64,000 bases of DNA from Thalassotalea_A litorea (GCF_043642205.1 NZ_JBHZSG010000011.1:39802-103801); one strand, 5' to 3'. Positions 47,261-57,097 are shown, counted from the first letter of the stretch. Numbers and translations are program-made. Notes: a model not told the origin generated them from the letters alone.

Positions 47261-47476
47261 GGTGGGAATTGGAAATACCTTGAGGTGGAGAAAGAAACAA
47301 GTTTCTTTGGGTGGAGATTGCGATAAATCGTAATGGAGGGATAATGCGCAAAACGCATTAGGTGGATAACGTTTCATTTTATGAAACCTTGGTAAAAGCC
47401 ACAAAAACTGCGTCATTCCCTGCCACGACAGGGAATCTACCACCACAACACTGAACGGCAGCTTTGTGCCATTCAG
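47261..47476. repeat. Array of short stem-loops separated by GGTGGA/GGA motifs
   Basis: Stem-loops: 47291-47308 (AAAGAAA/TTTCTTT), 47317-47333 (ATTGCGAT with one G-T pair), 47342-47360 (TAATGCG/CGCATTA), 47369-47388 (GTTTCAT/ATGAAAC), 47415-47436 (ATTCCCTG/CAGGGAAT, REP-like) and 47451-47476 (CTGAA-GGCA/TGCC-TTCAG). Unpaired linkers carry GGTGG or GGA at 47261, 47284, 47310, 47334 and 47361. No gene fits here. A structured RNA or a mosaic repeat element are both possible. Confidence 0.65.
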
Positions 47477-47482
47477 AGACAG

Positions 47483-47776
47483 TCAGATTTTGATATTCTT
47501 TCCGATTATTTGATTGAAATAATAAACCTCAATGTTCAACTCTGCTTTAACAGATTGAGCCAAACGTAGCCCCTCTTCAACAAATATAAGCTCTTCTTGC
47601 TTGGTAGCAAATCCAGATAGCTGCGGCTCTGAGTCATTCAACGTTTCATCATAACGTTTAGCCCAATGTAATAGATTAGTAGATAAGTTACTCGATAAAG
47701 TTAAATTTTCTGGATTAATATTTCCTACCGACCCTTTGCAATGCCAAAGCGGAAAACAACCGTAATCAGCCATCAC
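47483..47776 (-). CDS. Small conserved protein of unknown function
   Basis: 97 aa; the second Met (47773) is an equally good start. The beginning MADYGCFPLW, NINPENLTLSSNL and LLHWAKRYDETLN matches a widespread unnamed bacterial family of about 95 aa that often occurs in accessory regions. Cytosolic by appearance. It shares the pocket with two other small genes on the same strand. Function unknown. Confidence 0.65.
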   Translation of the reverse strand: MMADYGCFPLWHCKGSVGNINPENLTLSSNLSTNLLHWAKRYDETLNDSEPQLSGFATKQEELIFVEEGLRLAQSVKAELNIEVYYFNQIIGKNIKI

Positions 47777-47812
47777 CCTGACAGACTTCGCAACAGACTG
47801 TTTTAATTGAAA

Positions 47813-48106
47813 TTATTGTTCATACGCATCAATAGGAGCTACTGTCAAAGGATGTTCTAGTTCAACTGCTTTCATATGATTTAGGTTACTTGTATTGACA
47901 AAAATCACGAAGGTTTCGGTATCTAAACTAGAATATGGGTACATTATTGTCCCTTTAGGTAAAAGCCCTATGTTTTCTGGAGATGCTTGTAATTCTAAGC
48001 TAGTGGTTAGCTCGACTGTGCCAGATTCTAATAAGTCCCATTTTTGATAAAACATTCCTGCCAAGAAAGAGATGATACATAGAATGATAATTAATCCAGC
48101 TTTCAA
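47813..48106 (-). CDS. Small membrane-anchored unknown protein
   Basis: 97 aa. One N-terminal transmembrane segment or signal (residues 4-20, LIIILCIISFLAGMFY), then a mostly beta segment (VELTTSLELQASPENIGLLPKG). No recognised family. Confidence 0.5.
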   Translation of the reverse strand: MKAGLIIILCIISFLAGMFYQKWDLLESGTVELTTSLELQASPENIGLLPKGTIMYPYSSLDTETFVIFVNTSNLNHMKAVELEHPLTVAPIDAYEQ

Positions 48107-48159
48107 AATAACTTCCTTATAGTATCAAAAGTAATGGGTAAGCTACGACTGCAATTCGC

Positions 48160-48420
48160 TCAAACCTGCCGCTTGAACTTTACTATTTTTTTATAAATCA
48201 GTACCTGATTTGTCAACACTAAGAATACAACAGGCAACAGAACCCAAACTTCTGAACCATGTCCTAAGCTTCGACTTTCAATCAAGAACTTGACTGGATA
48301 ATAACTCAAACTCAATATAAAAAGAGCAACACATGAAAAAGGCAAACAAACGATGAATGCAATCCATAAATTGGCTTGCTCATTGTTATTTTTAAAGTGC
48401 TTATTTCCTATGTCTTTCAT
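48160..48420 (-). CDS. Small two-helix membrane protein of unknown function
   Basis: 86 aa with two predicted transmembrane segments (about residues 19-42 and 58-76) and a basic C-terminus (KKIVKFKRQV). No family recognised. Third gene of the accessory pocket between gapA and serS. Confidence 0.5.
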   Translation of the reverse strand: MKDIGNKHFKNNNEQANLWIAFIVCLPFSCVALFILSLSYYPVKFLIESRSLGHGSEVWVLLPVVFLVLTNQVLIYKKIVKFKRQV

Positions 48421-48857
48421 TATGTAAGCTTAACTAATGCCCATCTATAATTCGCTCTCAAGAGACATTAACCTTTTCAATCGGTTAACGTCAAATTTGT
48501 GTCAGGAACATGCAATTAGCATTTGCCAATATACGCAGGGTTTGGACCCCTTTAAGCTCAAAGAGAGACCGATAATGCTTGGCTGAAATATATACTGAAG
48601 CGAAGTAAGCAGACGGTAAATCGTCCGATTCGATTCCTTTTTAGCTATCTTCACGATCGTAAACGTTAGGAAAGCTCCAAAATGCTTATAGCCTTAGTCT
48701 TTTGGTAAGTGTTGTTAATGCATAAAGCTATTTACCGACACTTAAATCAGGTAACGCGTAACTAGAATTACCACCCCGTAGCCAACAACTCTTTAGAAAC
48801 AAAAAAGAGGGCAATATGCCCTCTTATCAATGAGTTAAAAACGATTTATAACAACGA
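48421..48857. other. 437-bp gap without a gene
   Basis: AT-rich with small inverted repeats (TTAACC/GGTTAA near 48470, GACG/CGTC near 48612, TAAGTGT/ACACTTA around 48705-48743). The serS terminator occupies its right end. No coding frame or tRNA found. Confidence 0.5.
48801..48825 (-). terminator. Rho-independent terminator of serS
   Basis: AAGAGGGCA-ATA-TGCCCTCTT perfect stem with a six-T run on the minus strand, 33 bp after the serS stop. Confidence 0.88.
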
Positions 48858-50138
48858 TTAACCGATTTTTTCAATACCGCCCATATACGGCTTCAGTGCA
48901 TCTGGCACTATCACCGAACCATCGGCTTGCTGATAGTTTTCAAGAATGGCAACTAACGTTCTGCCAACCGCTAAACCAGAGCCATTTAATGTATGCAACA
49001 ATTCTGGCTTAATGGTTTCGCTATTACGGTAACGGGCATGCATACGACGCGCCTGAAAGTCTCCCATATTTGAACAGGAAGAAATCTCTCTATAGGTTTG
49101 TTGCGCCGGTAACCAAACTTCCAGATCATAGGTCTTGGTGGCACTAAAACCCATGTCTCCTGTACAAAGCACGACTTTACGATAAGGTAAGTTTAATGCT
49201 TGAAGTATTTTTTCTGCATGTGACGTTAATTCTTCGAGCGCTTCAAAAGAATCTTCTGGCTTCACCAGTTGTACCAATTCGACTTTATCAAATTGATGTT
49301 GACGGATCAGACCACGAATATCACGACCAGACGAGCCTGCCTCGGAGCGGAAACACGCAGACAACGCAGTAAGTTTAATTGGCAACTCATTTTCGTCGAC
49401 AATTTCATCGCGAACTAAATTGGTTAACGGTACTTCTGCAGTTGGGATCAAAGAGAATTTTTTACTACCTAAATCGGTGTGGAACAAATCTTCGCCGAAT
49501 TTAGGCAACTGCCCTGTTCCGTATAATGAGTCATGGTTAACGAGTAACGGTACGTTGGTTTCCTGGTAACCATGCTGTTCGGTATGCATATCCAGCATAA
49601 ACTGACCAATCGCTCGGTTTAAGCGAGCGATTTGACCACGCATCACCACAAACCGTGTACCGGATAGTTTTGCACCACTCTCAAAATCCAGGCCCTTATC
49701 GATGGCTGTTGCCAAATCGACGTGATCTTTTACGTCAAAATCAAACGACTTAGGCTCGCCCCAGGTCAATACCTCAACGTTATCGTCTTCACTTTCACCA
49801 TCGGGCACTGAGTCATGAGGAACGTTTGGAATGCTACTGGCGATGTCATTGATTTGCGACAAGATCATATCTTGTGCTTCCTTGGCCGCATCGAGATCTG
49901 CACCAAGTTGCCCGACTTCTGCCAACAATGGTTGAATGTCTTCACCACGAGCTTTTGCCTGACCAATGGATTTAGAACGGGTATTACGTTGACTCTGGAG
50001 TTCCTGAGTCTTTACCTGAATTTCTTTACGCTGTTGTTCCAACGCGTGCAATTGTTCAGTGTCTAATGTAAATCCACGTTTTGCTAATAAAGCGGCGATT
50101 TGTTCAAGATCTGTTCTTAACAGTTTTGCATCAAGCAT
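48858..50138 (-). CDS. serS: Seryl-tRNA synthetase
   Basis: 426 aa (E. coli 430). The N-terminal coiled-coil arm (residues 27-100) is visible as heptad-rich helix. Motif 2 region FRSEAGSSGRDIRGLIRQHQF and motif 3 GSGLAVGRTLVAILEN are present. It charges tRNA-Ser. Last gene of the lolA-rarA-crcB-serS run, 13 bp after crcB. Confidence 0.97.
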   Translation of the reverse strand: MLDAKLLRTDLEQIAALLAKRGFTLDTEQLHALEQQRKEIQVKTQELQSQRNTRSKSIGQAKARGEDIQPLLAEVGQLGADLDAAKEAQDMILSQINDIASSIPNVPHDSVPDGESEDDNVEVLTWGEPKSFDFDVKDHVDLATAIDKGLDFESGAKLSGTRFVVMRGQIARLNRAIGQFMLDMHTEQHGYQETNVPLLVNHDSLYGTGQLPKFGEDLFHTDLGSKKFSLIPTAEVPLTNLVRDEIVDENELPIKLTALSACFRSEAGSSGRDIRGLIRQHQFDKVELVQLVKPEDSFEALEELTSHAEKILQALNLPYRKVVLCTGDMGFSATKTYDLEVWLPAQQTYREISSCSNMGDFQARRMHARYRNSETIKPELLHTLNGSGLAVGRTLVAILENYQQADGSVIVPDALKPYMGGIEKIG

Positions 50139-50151
50139 GATTGTTCACTTG

Positions 50152-50538
50152 TTATTTATTTACGACTAAGTACATTCCCAATGCAGCAGCTAGTAGGCAC
50201 AGAGCGACATTAAGAAAGACGTTTAACATTGCTTTTATTATCTCACCTTGTTGCATTAACAACAAAGTATCTAATGAAAAAGTTGAAAAAGTGGTGAATG
50301 CACCTAGAAATCCAATTCCGATCAGAGTCCGATATACCACCACTTCGATAATGCCCTGCTGAATCATTCCATACAGGAACCCCATCACTAATGAACCGGT
50401 GATATTAACCAGCAACGTTGCAAAAGGGAATCCTTTTCCTAGCCAAATCAACACCATTTGTGAAATAAAATAGCGTAAACTGGCACCACAGGCACCGCCA
50501 ATGGCTACGAACAGGTAAGTCTGCCAGGTGCTAATCAT
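50152..50538 (-). CDS. crcB: Fluoride channel CrcB/Fluc
   Basis: 128 aa, four transmembrane helices. GGACGASLRYFIS at the N-terminus and GFLGAFTTFSTFS in the third helix are the Fluc signatures. It forms dimeric fluoride-export channels. Its start overlaps rarA by 8 bp. No fluoride riboswitch is expected or seen, because it is inside an operon. Confidence 0.95.
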   Translation of the reverse strand: MISTWQTYLFVAIGGACGASLRYFISQMVLIWLGKGFPFATLLVNITGSLVMGFLYGMIQQGIIEVVVYRTLIGIGFLGAFTTFSTFSLDTLLLMQQGEIIKAMLNVFLNVALCLLAAALGMYLVVNK

Positions 50539-51889
50539 AGCGCCGCTTTCTAGCCTGTTGGTTTAATGAATCAAGATAGGCTTGTTTTTCTTTGAGTTTT
50601 TGTTCCAGACCACGTTCACTTGGTTGATAAAAACGAGTATGTGCGAGTGATTCAGGAAAGTATACTTCTCCTGGCGCAAAAGCACCGGGTTCATCATGTG
50701 CGTAGCGATATTCTTTGCCGTGCCCGAGTTCACGAGTAATGGCCGACGTTGCGTTTCTAAGGTGCAGTGGAACGGTTAAATCACCGGTTTCCTTTGCCAG
50801 TTGCCGCGCTTGTTTAAACGCCCGATACACGGCATTACTTTTTGGAGCCAACGCCATAAATACCGTGGCCTGGGCGATGGCACGTTCACCTTCAGCTGGA
50901 CCGATACGATGAAACGTATCCCAGGCATCAAGACCTATTTGTAAAGCCCGAGGGTCGGCATTGCCAATATCTTCACTGGCAATCGCCAGCAATCGACGGG
51001 CAACGTACAATGGATCACCGCCGCCTTCGAGGATACGACAATACCAATACAAAGCGGCATCGGGATCAGAGCCGCGAACGGATTTGTGAAACGCCGAAAT
51101 CAAATCATAAAAATGATCACCCGATTTATCATACAATGGCTGTTTGTCACCGGCGACCTGCTGAACGGTGGCGACATCGATCGTGCGCAGGGGCACGCCC
51201 TGATCCGCCAAATCCACGCAAATTTCTAACAGGTTCAACACCCGACGGGCATCACCGTTTGCAAGCGCAATTAAACTGTCCTTTGCCTCAGGTTGCAGAT
51301 CGATGTTCAACTGACCAAAGCCTTTATCTGTATCGCTAAGGGCTCTGGCAACCACGTTTTCCAGATGTTCGGATGTTAATGACTTTAAAACATACACCCT
51401 GGCTCTGGATAACAACGCCTGATTTAATTCAAAAGAAGGGTTTTCCGTGGTAGCACCGATAAAGGTAATGGTGCCATCTTCGATAAATGGCAGAAACGCA
51501 TCTTGCTGACTTTTATTAAAACGATGCACCTCATCGACAAATAAGATGGTGCGACGCTGCTGACCCTGAGCACGAATTTTCGCCTGGTCAATTGCCTGAC
51601 GAATATCTTTCACACCCGATGTCACCGCAGATAAGCGTTCAATATCTGCATCTGCATATTTGGCGATCAATTCCGCCAGCGTCGTTTTTCCGGTCCCTGG
51701 CGGTCCCCAGAATATTAAGGAATGACATAGTCCCTGCTCGATTGCCTGGCGTAGAGGTTTATTCGGACTTAATAGATGTTCCTGACCAATGTATTGATCC
51801 AACGCCACCGGGCGCATACGCGCTGCCAGCGGTGCAAACATGTCTTGTGATTCCAGATCAAAGCTTAAATTGCCGCTATCGCTGGTCAT
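50531..51889 (-). CDS. rarA: Replication-associated recombination ATPase RarA (MgsA)
   Basis: 452 aa from ATG 51889; the frame extends upstream to 52000 but only through lolA coding sequence. Walker A is GPPGTGKT (residues 62-69), and VDEVHRFNKSQQDAF is the Walker B/sensor region. RarA acts at stalled replication forks and resembles clamp-loader ATPases. It overlaps lolA by 14 bp and crcB by 8 bp. Confidence 0.95.
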   Translation of the reverse strand: MTSDSGNLSFDLESQDMFAPLAARMRPVALDQYIGQEHLLSPNKPLRQAIEQGLCHSLIFWGPPGTGKTTLAELIAKYADADIERLSAVTSGVKDIRQAIDQAKIRAQGQQRRTILFVDEVHRFNKSQQDAFLPFIEDGTITFIGATTENPSFELNQALLSRARVYVLKSLTSEHLENVVARALSDTDKGFGQLNIDLQPEAKDSLIALANGDARRVLNLLEICVDLADQGVPLRTIDVATVQQVAGDKQPLYDKSGDHFYDLISAFHKSVRGSDPDAALYWYCRILEGGGDPLYVARRLLAIASEDIGNADPRALQIGLDAWDTFHRIGPAEGERAIAQATVFMALAPKSNAVYRAFKQARQLAKETGDLTVPLHLRNATSAITRELGHGKEYRYAHDEPGAFAPGEVYFPESLAHTRFYQPSERGLEQKLKEKQAYLDSLNQQARKRRYD

Positions 51890-52505
51890 CAAAATCCACC
51901 CCTTGTGGCAGGGTAAAGTTAAATTGCTGCAAAGTCGGAAGTGGCGTTGTATTAACGTTGGACAGAGAAAACTGACTAAACTGTCCAGTAGCATCTTCAA
52001 TCGTAAACGACGTTAAAACGTCACCATTAAAGGTTAAGTCCAGTGTTTTTACCTGTGCGTTTTCGTCTAACGAGGCAATGGAATAGGAGGAGTCATTTTT
52101 AGCGGTAACCTGATAGTCCTGCCACAAAGTCTCATCAGTGTCACTGAGCAAGAGGATCGGAGTATTGGCTACCGCATTACTGACTTTATAGGCAGACACC
52201 TGTTCTACAAATGGGTTATAAAACCACAACGTTTCACCATCACTGACGATCAACGTCTCATCAGGCTCTACCGTTTCCCAATAAATTAAATTTGGTCGAC
52301 GAACTTTCAAGATGCCGGTTTGTTGTTGCAATTCATTGCCATCAGCATCACTGACAACCTGAGTAAAATCAGCACTAAATCCGCCAACTACTTCAAGCTT
52401 GTCCATAAGTTTCTGCTTAGTCTCGTCAGCATTTGCGGTTAATGCAATCACTGATGAAGCTAAGCATACTGAAGATAACACCCATTTTTTAACCGTGTTC
52501 AACAT
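51876..52505 (-). CDS. lolA: Outer-membrane lipoprotein carrier LolA
   Basis: 209 aa with a signal peptide (residues 1-26, ending LTANADE). Periplasmic chaperone that carries lipoproteins from LolCDE to LolB. FSADFTQVVSDADGNELQQ and the FNPFVEQVSAYKV segment fit the family. It lies between ftsK and rarA, as in E. coli. Confidence 0.94.
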   Translation of the reverse strand: MLNTVKKWVLSSVCLASSVIALTANADETKQKLMDKLEVVGGFSADFTQVVSDADGNELQQQTGILKVRRPNLIYWETVEPDETLIVSDGETLWFYNPFVEQVSAYKVSNAVANTPILLLSDTDETLWQDYQVTAKNDSSYSIASLDENAQVKTLDLTFNGDVLTSFTIEDATGQFSQFSLSNVNTTPLPTLQQFNFTLPQGVDFDDQR

Positions 52506-52613
52506 AACAACCTTATATTCTTTATCTGCGTGTCTAATCGTGTACCTTTACCAGCGATTTAATGCTGATTTAATAACTTGGAGTCGCTACGACTAGAAAC
52601 GTTTAATTAAAAT

Positions 52614-55187
52614 TTAGTTTTTAACTGGCGGTGGTGCCAATACTTCGCGATTACCATTATGACCGGGGCTACTTACCACACCACTCATTTCCATTTGTTC
52701 GATAATGCGCGCCGCACGGTTATAACCAATTCTAAACTTACGCTGAACACCGGAAATAGAGGCTCTGCGGGTTTCGGTTACATGGGCTAACGCTTCGTCA
52801 TACAAGGCATCTAAGTCACTTTCTTCGGTTTCTGCCTGTTCGCCTGGCAATAGGTTATCGGCATTGGTTTCTCCGGAAAGAATTTCTTCAATGTAATTGG
52901 GTTTGCCACGCGCTTTCCAGTCATTTACGACAGCATGAACTTCATGATCGTCCACAAACGCGCCGTGTACCCGAGTCGGCACACCAGTGCCTGGTGGCAA
53001 GTACAACATATCACCCTGCCCTAGTAATTGCTCAGCACCTTGTTGATCTAAAATGGTTCTAGAATCAACGCGCGATGATACCTGAAACGCCATACGGGTT
53101 GGAATGTTGGCTTTAATCAAACCGGTAATGACATCAACGGAAGGACGCTGGGTTGCCAGAACCAAATGAATACCGGCGGCTCGAGCTTTTTGCGCGATAC
53201 GGGCTATTAATTCCTCAACCTTTTTACCAACAATCATGATCATGTCGGCAAATTCATCAACAATTACCACGATGGCTGGCAGTTTTTCGAGTAATGGTGC
53301 CGTTTCATCCATACTATCGCCCGGCTTCCATAATGGATCGGTCAATGGTTCGCCGGCAGCAATGGCTTTGGCAATTTTCTGATTATAACCTTTCAGGTTT
53401 CGTACCCCTAACGCCGACATCAGTTTGTAACGACGTTCCATCTCGCCGACACACCAACGCAGCGCGTTAGCGGCTTCTTTCATATCGGTGACAACTTCTG
53501 CCAATAAATGTGGAATGCCTTCGTAAACCGAGAGTTCCAGCATTTTAGGGTCAATCATAATCAAACGCACATCTTCAGGCGTTGATTTGTAAAGCAAAGA
53601 TAAAATCATCGTGTTTACACCGACCGATTTACCTGAGCCTGTGGTTCCGGCTACCAAAAGATGTGGCATTTTTGCAAGATCAACAACGATAGGATCGCCG
53701 GCAATGTCCTTCCCTAACACCATGGTTAGCGGTGACGCCGACTTGGTGAATACATCACAGCTGATAACTTCACTTAGACGAACAATTTCCCGGTGTTTGT
53801 TAGGCAGTTCCAGTCCGATAACTGATTTACCTGGGATCACTTCAACAACCCGCACACTGATTGCCGATAAGGCACGCGCCAAATCTTTCGATAAATTGGA
53901 AATTTTACTTACCTTCACGCCTGGGGCTAAATCTAGCTCAAAGCGGGTAATGACCGGACCCGGGAATACATTTACAACCTGAGCCTGAACCGAGAAATCC
54001 AATAACTTAGATTCCACCAGGCGGCTAACCATTTCCAGCTCTTCCTGATTGATTGGATTTTCATTTTTATCCGGTCTATCGAGTAACTCAATTGACGGCA
54101 TCCCTACATACTTGTCGAAATCAGTGGTTGCTGGCGCCACGCTTTTCGGTGCAGGAACTTTTTGTTGTTGGGTTGGTTCGATGATGTCATCAAACGGTTC
54201 TATCGGATTAACTGGGTTAAATGCCGCATCAATCTCAACGTCGGAAATTTCAGGCTCTAAATGGCCCACCAGAGGTTCGTCTAAAATGTCGTCAATATCG
54301 ACAAATGGCTCATCATGCAGCGCGTGTTCAACATCCTGGGCTTGTTCGGGATCAGGCGCGAAAAACCTTGCAGCCAGTTCTTCATCCGATGCCGACAGAG
54401 TTTTCTGCTGAACATCCGGTTCGAACGTTTCATCGAACGTCGAGGTTTGAACCGTTGATTTTTTACGCTTGCTGTTAGGTACCTTCTTGACCGTGTCAGA
54501 CTCTTCATCAGCTATAAACGTGGGCTCTACATCCAAATCAATATCGATTGGTGATGATGAAAAGGAATGCTTTAATCGTGACGTGCCGTGCACCAAAGTC
54601 ATTGCCGCATTAATGGACTTAGCGCCAAGCCAGTCAATAATGGTCAGGAAAGACAGGCCAGTCAAAAACACGAAGCCAGAAGTTGTTAAAAGAACCAGAA
54701 ACAAACTGGTTCCGACAAAATTCAGATACGGTAATAACGAATTGGAAATGAGATCACCGATTAAACCACCACCAGAAAATTCGTAAATATCATCACCATT
54801 CATGCTCCAAATCGAGGTTAAACCGATATAAAGCATCAAAAAGCCAATAAACTTAAGGCCCAGTGTGAAAAAATCGATCTCTAACAGATAACGAATTCTC
54901 TGGAACAATAACCAGCCAATTAAGGCAACCGTAAAAGGCAATGTGTACGCGATACGTCCAAAACTAAATAAGATGATATCCGCAAGGTAAGCACCGATTG
55001 CGCCACCAGCATTATTTACCGCAGCATGATACCCTGTTTGTGACCAGCTCGGGTCCCGAGGGTCGAAGGTCAATAATGCGACGACCAGAAAAATGGCGAA
55101 TACAGTGGTGAATATCAATCCCACTTCGAGAAGGCGTTGGCCACCACTTAGGGTTTTCTTGGTAGTTTCAGACAAATTCGAATCCAT
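52614..55187 (-). CDS. ftsK: DNA translocase FtsK
   Basis: 857 aa, shorter than E. coli FtsK (1329) because the linker is small. Four N-terminal transmembrane segments (residues 20-200), an acidic linker (about 220-380), and the motor with Walker A GTTGSGKSVGVN and Walker B VVIVDEFADMI. The C-terminal gamma winged helix (RKFRIGYNRAARIIEQME) recognises KOPS sites. Acts at the septum to complete chromosome segregation with XerCD. Confidence 0.97.
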   Translation of the reverse strand: MDSNLSETTKKTLSGGQRLLEVGLIFTTVFAIFLVVALLTFDPRDPSWSQTGYHAAVNNAGGAIGAYLADIILFSFGRIAYTLPFTVALIGWLLFQRIRYLLEIDFFTLGLKFIGFLMLYIGLTSIWSMNGDDIYEFSGGGLIGDLISNSLLPYLNFVGTSLFLVLLTTSGFVFLTGLSFLTIIDWLGAKSINAAMTLVHGTSRLKHSFSSSPIDIDLDVEPTFIADEESDTVKKVPNSKRKKSTVQTSTFDETFEPDVQQKTLSASDEELAARFFAPDPEQAQDVEHALHDEPFVDIDDILDEPLVGHLEPEISDVEIDAAFNPVNPIEPFDDIIEPTQQQKVPAPKSVAPATTDFDKYVGMPSIELLDRPDKNENPINQEELEMVSRLVESKLLDFSVQAQVVNVFPGPVITRFELDLAPGVKVSKISNLSKDLARALSAISVRVVEVIPGKSVIGLELPNKHREIVRLSEVISCDVFTKSASPLTMVLGKDIAGDPIVVDLAKMPHLLVAGTTGSGKSVGVNTMILSLLYKSTPEDVRLIMIDPKMLELSVYEGIPHLLAEVVTDMKEAANALRWCVGEMERRYKLMSALGVRNLKGYNQKIAKAIAAGEPLTDPLWKPGDSMDETAPLLEKLPAIVVIVDEFADMIMIVGKKVEELIARIAQKARAAGIHLVLATQRPSVDVITGLIKANIPTRMAFQVSSRVDSRTILDQQGAEQLLGQGDMLYLPPGTGVPTRVHGAFVDDHEVHAVVNDWKARGKPNYIEEILSGETNADNLLPGEQAETEESDLDALYDEALAHVTETRRASISGVQRKFRIGYNRAARIIEQMEMSGVVSSPGHNGNREVLAPPPVKN

Positions 55188-55294
55188 GGAAAATTTTTGT
55201 TGTTATTAAAGCCTAAAATAGCAAACATTTAGGTCGCTGAAAATATTTATCCGGTTTACACCTTCAATTACTCTTTGATTGGACAATCTGTGTG

Positions 55295-55768
55295 CTATCG
55301 GATCGGTAAATGGTTATTTGATTTCACTTCTTCCATCACCACATAGGTACGACTTTCACTTACCGCCGGCAAGGTGAGCAAGGTATCCCCCAATAAATTC
55401 CGATACGCCTGCATATCTGATACCCGGGTTTTCAATAGAAAGTCAAAATTTCCGGAAACCAGATGACACTCCTGAATAACATCGAGTTGCAGAACGGCCT
55501 TGGAAAACTCCTCAAAAACGTCCGGAGACGTTCGACTTAAGGTGATTTCGACGAAGACAAGTAATGATGCGCCAAGATATTGGGGATTTAAATTCGCGCT
55601 GTAACCGGTGATGACCTTATCGGCTTCGAGCTTTTTCACCCGTTCTAAACAAGGGGTAGGACTTAATCCCACACGTTTAGAAAGCTCTACGTTAGAAAGT
55701 CGACCATGTTTTTGAAGTTCACCAAGGATATTTTTATCAATCCTATCTAATTTTCGTTCACTCGCCAC
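55295..55768 (-). CDS. lrp: Leucine-responsive regulatory protein Lrp
   Basis: 157 aa (E. coli 164). HTH of the AsnC/Lrp type at residues 21-45 (NVELSKRVGLSPTPCLERVKKLEADK), followed by the RAM effector-binding domain. Global regulator of amino-acid metabolism. Divergent from ald with 140 bp between, so it may control ald directly. Upstream of ftsK as in E. coli. Confidence 0.95.
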   Translation of the reverse strand: MASERKLDRIDKNILGELQKHGRLSNVELSKRVGLSPTPCLERVKKLEADKVITGYSANLNPQYLGASLLVFVEITLSRTSPDVFEEFSKAVLQLDVIQECHLVSGNFDFLLKTRVSDMQAYRNLLGDTLLTLPAVSESRTYVVMEEVKSNNHLPIR

Positions 55769-55908
55769 TTAAATAGTCCATTTATCTGCATTTTAATGTT
55801 ATAGCGATATTTTTATCTTAAATATGCAAAATTACAAACAAATAATCTTATAATTTCCAATTATACTGGCTGAATAGTTTATTTGATTAACAACATAGAG
55901 ACAGTTAA

Positions 55909-57024
55909 ATGATTATTGGTGTTCCTAAAGAGATTAAAAACCATGAATATCGTGTAGGCATGGTTCCTGCGAGTGTTCGTGAACTAACAAACCACGGACA
56001 TAAAGTGATGGTAGAAACTCAGGCCGGAAGCGGAATTGGTTTTACCGATCAAGATTATATGGATGTTGGCGCTTCGATTTTAGGCACCGCAGCTGAGGTA
56101 TTTGCTGAAGCTGAGATGATCGTTAAAGTCAAAGAGCCACAAGCGGTAGAACGTGCAATGTTGCGTGAAGGTCAGATCCTGTTTACCTATCTTCACCTGG
56201 CGCCGGATCTTCCTCAAACCGAAGATTTAATCAAATCCAAAGCCATCTGTATTGCTTACGAGACGGTAACTGACAATCAAGGTGGTTTACCCCTGTTAGC
56301 CCCTATGTCAGAAGTAGCAGGTCGTATGTCGATTCAGGCTGGCGCTCAGGCTTTGGAGAAATCTAATGCCGGTCGCGGTATGTTACTAGGTGGTGTACCC
56401 GGTGTAGAATCTGCGAAGGTTGTTGTTATCGGTGGTGGTATGGTTGGTAATAACGCTGCTCAAATGGCTGTTGGTATGGGCGCCGAAGTCGTTGTTCTTG
56501 ATCGCAACATCAATGTTTTACGTCGTTTAGATGCTCAGTTTGGCAATAAAGTTAAAGCTATCTACTCAACTGCTGATGCATTAGAGCAGCACGTTCTGGA
56601 AGCCGATTTGGTCATTGGTGGTGTTCTTATCCCGGGCGCAGCAGCACCAAAACTTGTTACTAAAGAACATATCAAGGCGATGAAGCCAGGTTCCGCTATC
56701 GTTGACGTTGCCATCGACCAAGGTGGTTGTATTGAAACGTCAAAAGCGACAACCCACGCCGATCCAACCTATATTGTTGATGACGTGGTTCATTATTGTG
56801 TCGCAAATATGCCAGGTGCTGTGCCACGCACTTCGACATTCGCACTCAACAACGCAACATTGCCTTATATTATCCAATTAGCTAACAAAGGTTATAAACA
56901 GGCTTTGCTTGACGATAAGCACTTGTTAAACGGCTTGAATGTTATTGCTGGTAAAGTGACTTGCCAAAGCGTTGCTGAAAACTTAGGTTTCGATTACGTT
57001 GAACCTGCAATTGCACTTGCTTAA
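55909..57024 (+). CDS. ald: Alanine dehydrogenase
   Basis: 371 aa, starting MIIGVPKEIKNHEYRVGM. GGMVGNNAAQMAVGMGAEVVVLD is the NAD-binding motif, and the KVKEP and HLAPD motifs are in the substrate domain. Reversible deamination of alanine to pyruvate. The AT-rich lrp-ald spacer probably holds Lrp sites, though no single consensus is certain. A terminator follows. Confidence 0.96.
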   Translation: MIIGVPKEIKNHEYRVGMVPASVRELTNHGHKVMVETQAGSGIGFTDQDYMDVGASILGTAAEVFAEAEMIVKVKEPQAVERAMLREGQILFTYLHLAPDLPQTEDLIKSKAICIAYETVTDNQGGLPLLAPMSEVAGRMSIQAGAQALEKSNAGRGMLLGGVPGVESAKVVVIGGGMVGNNAAQMAVGMGAEVVVLDRNINVLRRLDAQFGNKVKAIYSTADALEQHVLEADLVIGGVLIPGAAAPKLVTKEHIKAMKPGSAIVDVAIDQGGCIETSKATTHADPTYIVDDVVHYCVANMPGAVPRTSTFALNNATLPYIIQLANKGYKQALLDDKHLLNGLNVIAGKVTCQSVAENLGFDYVEPAIALA

Positions 57025-57097
57025 TGTGGCAACCGGGTAACTAGAAAACCCAAAGGCTGTATATGCGCGTTGACACCATAAGTGTTAATAAATTGAT

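Noticed and set aside
48612..48645. tRNA-like fragment (GATTCGATTCC near GACG/CGTC)
   Set aside because: Only the T-arm-like bases are present; no acceptor or anticodon stem can be formed, so it is not called as a tRNA or attachment site.
50539..50620. Fluoride riboswitch before crcB
   Set aside because: crcB begins inside the rarA reading frame (8-bp overlap), leaving no room for a leader.
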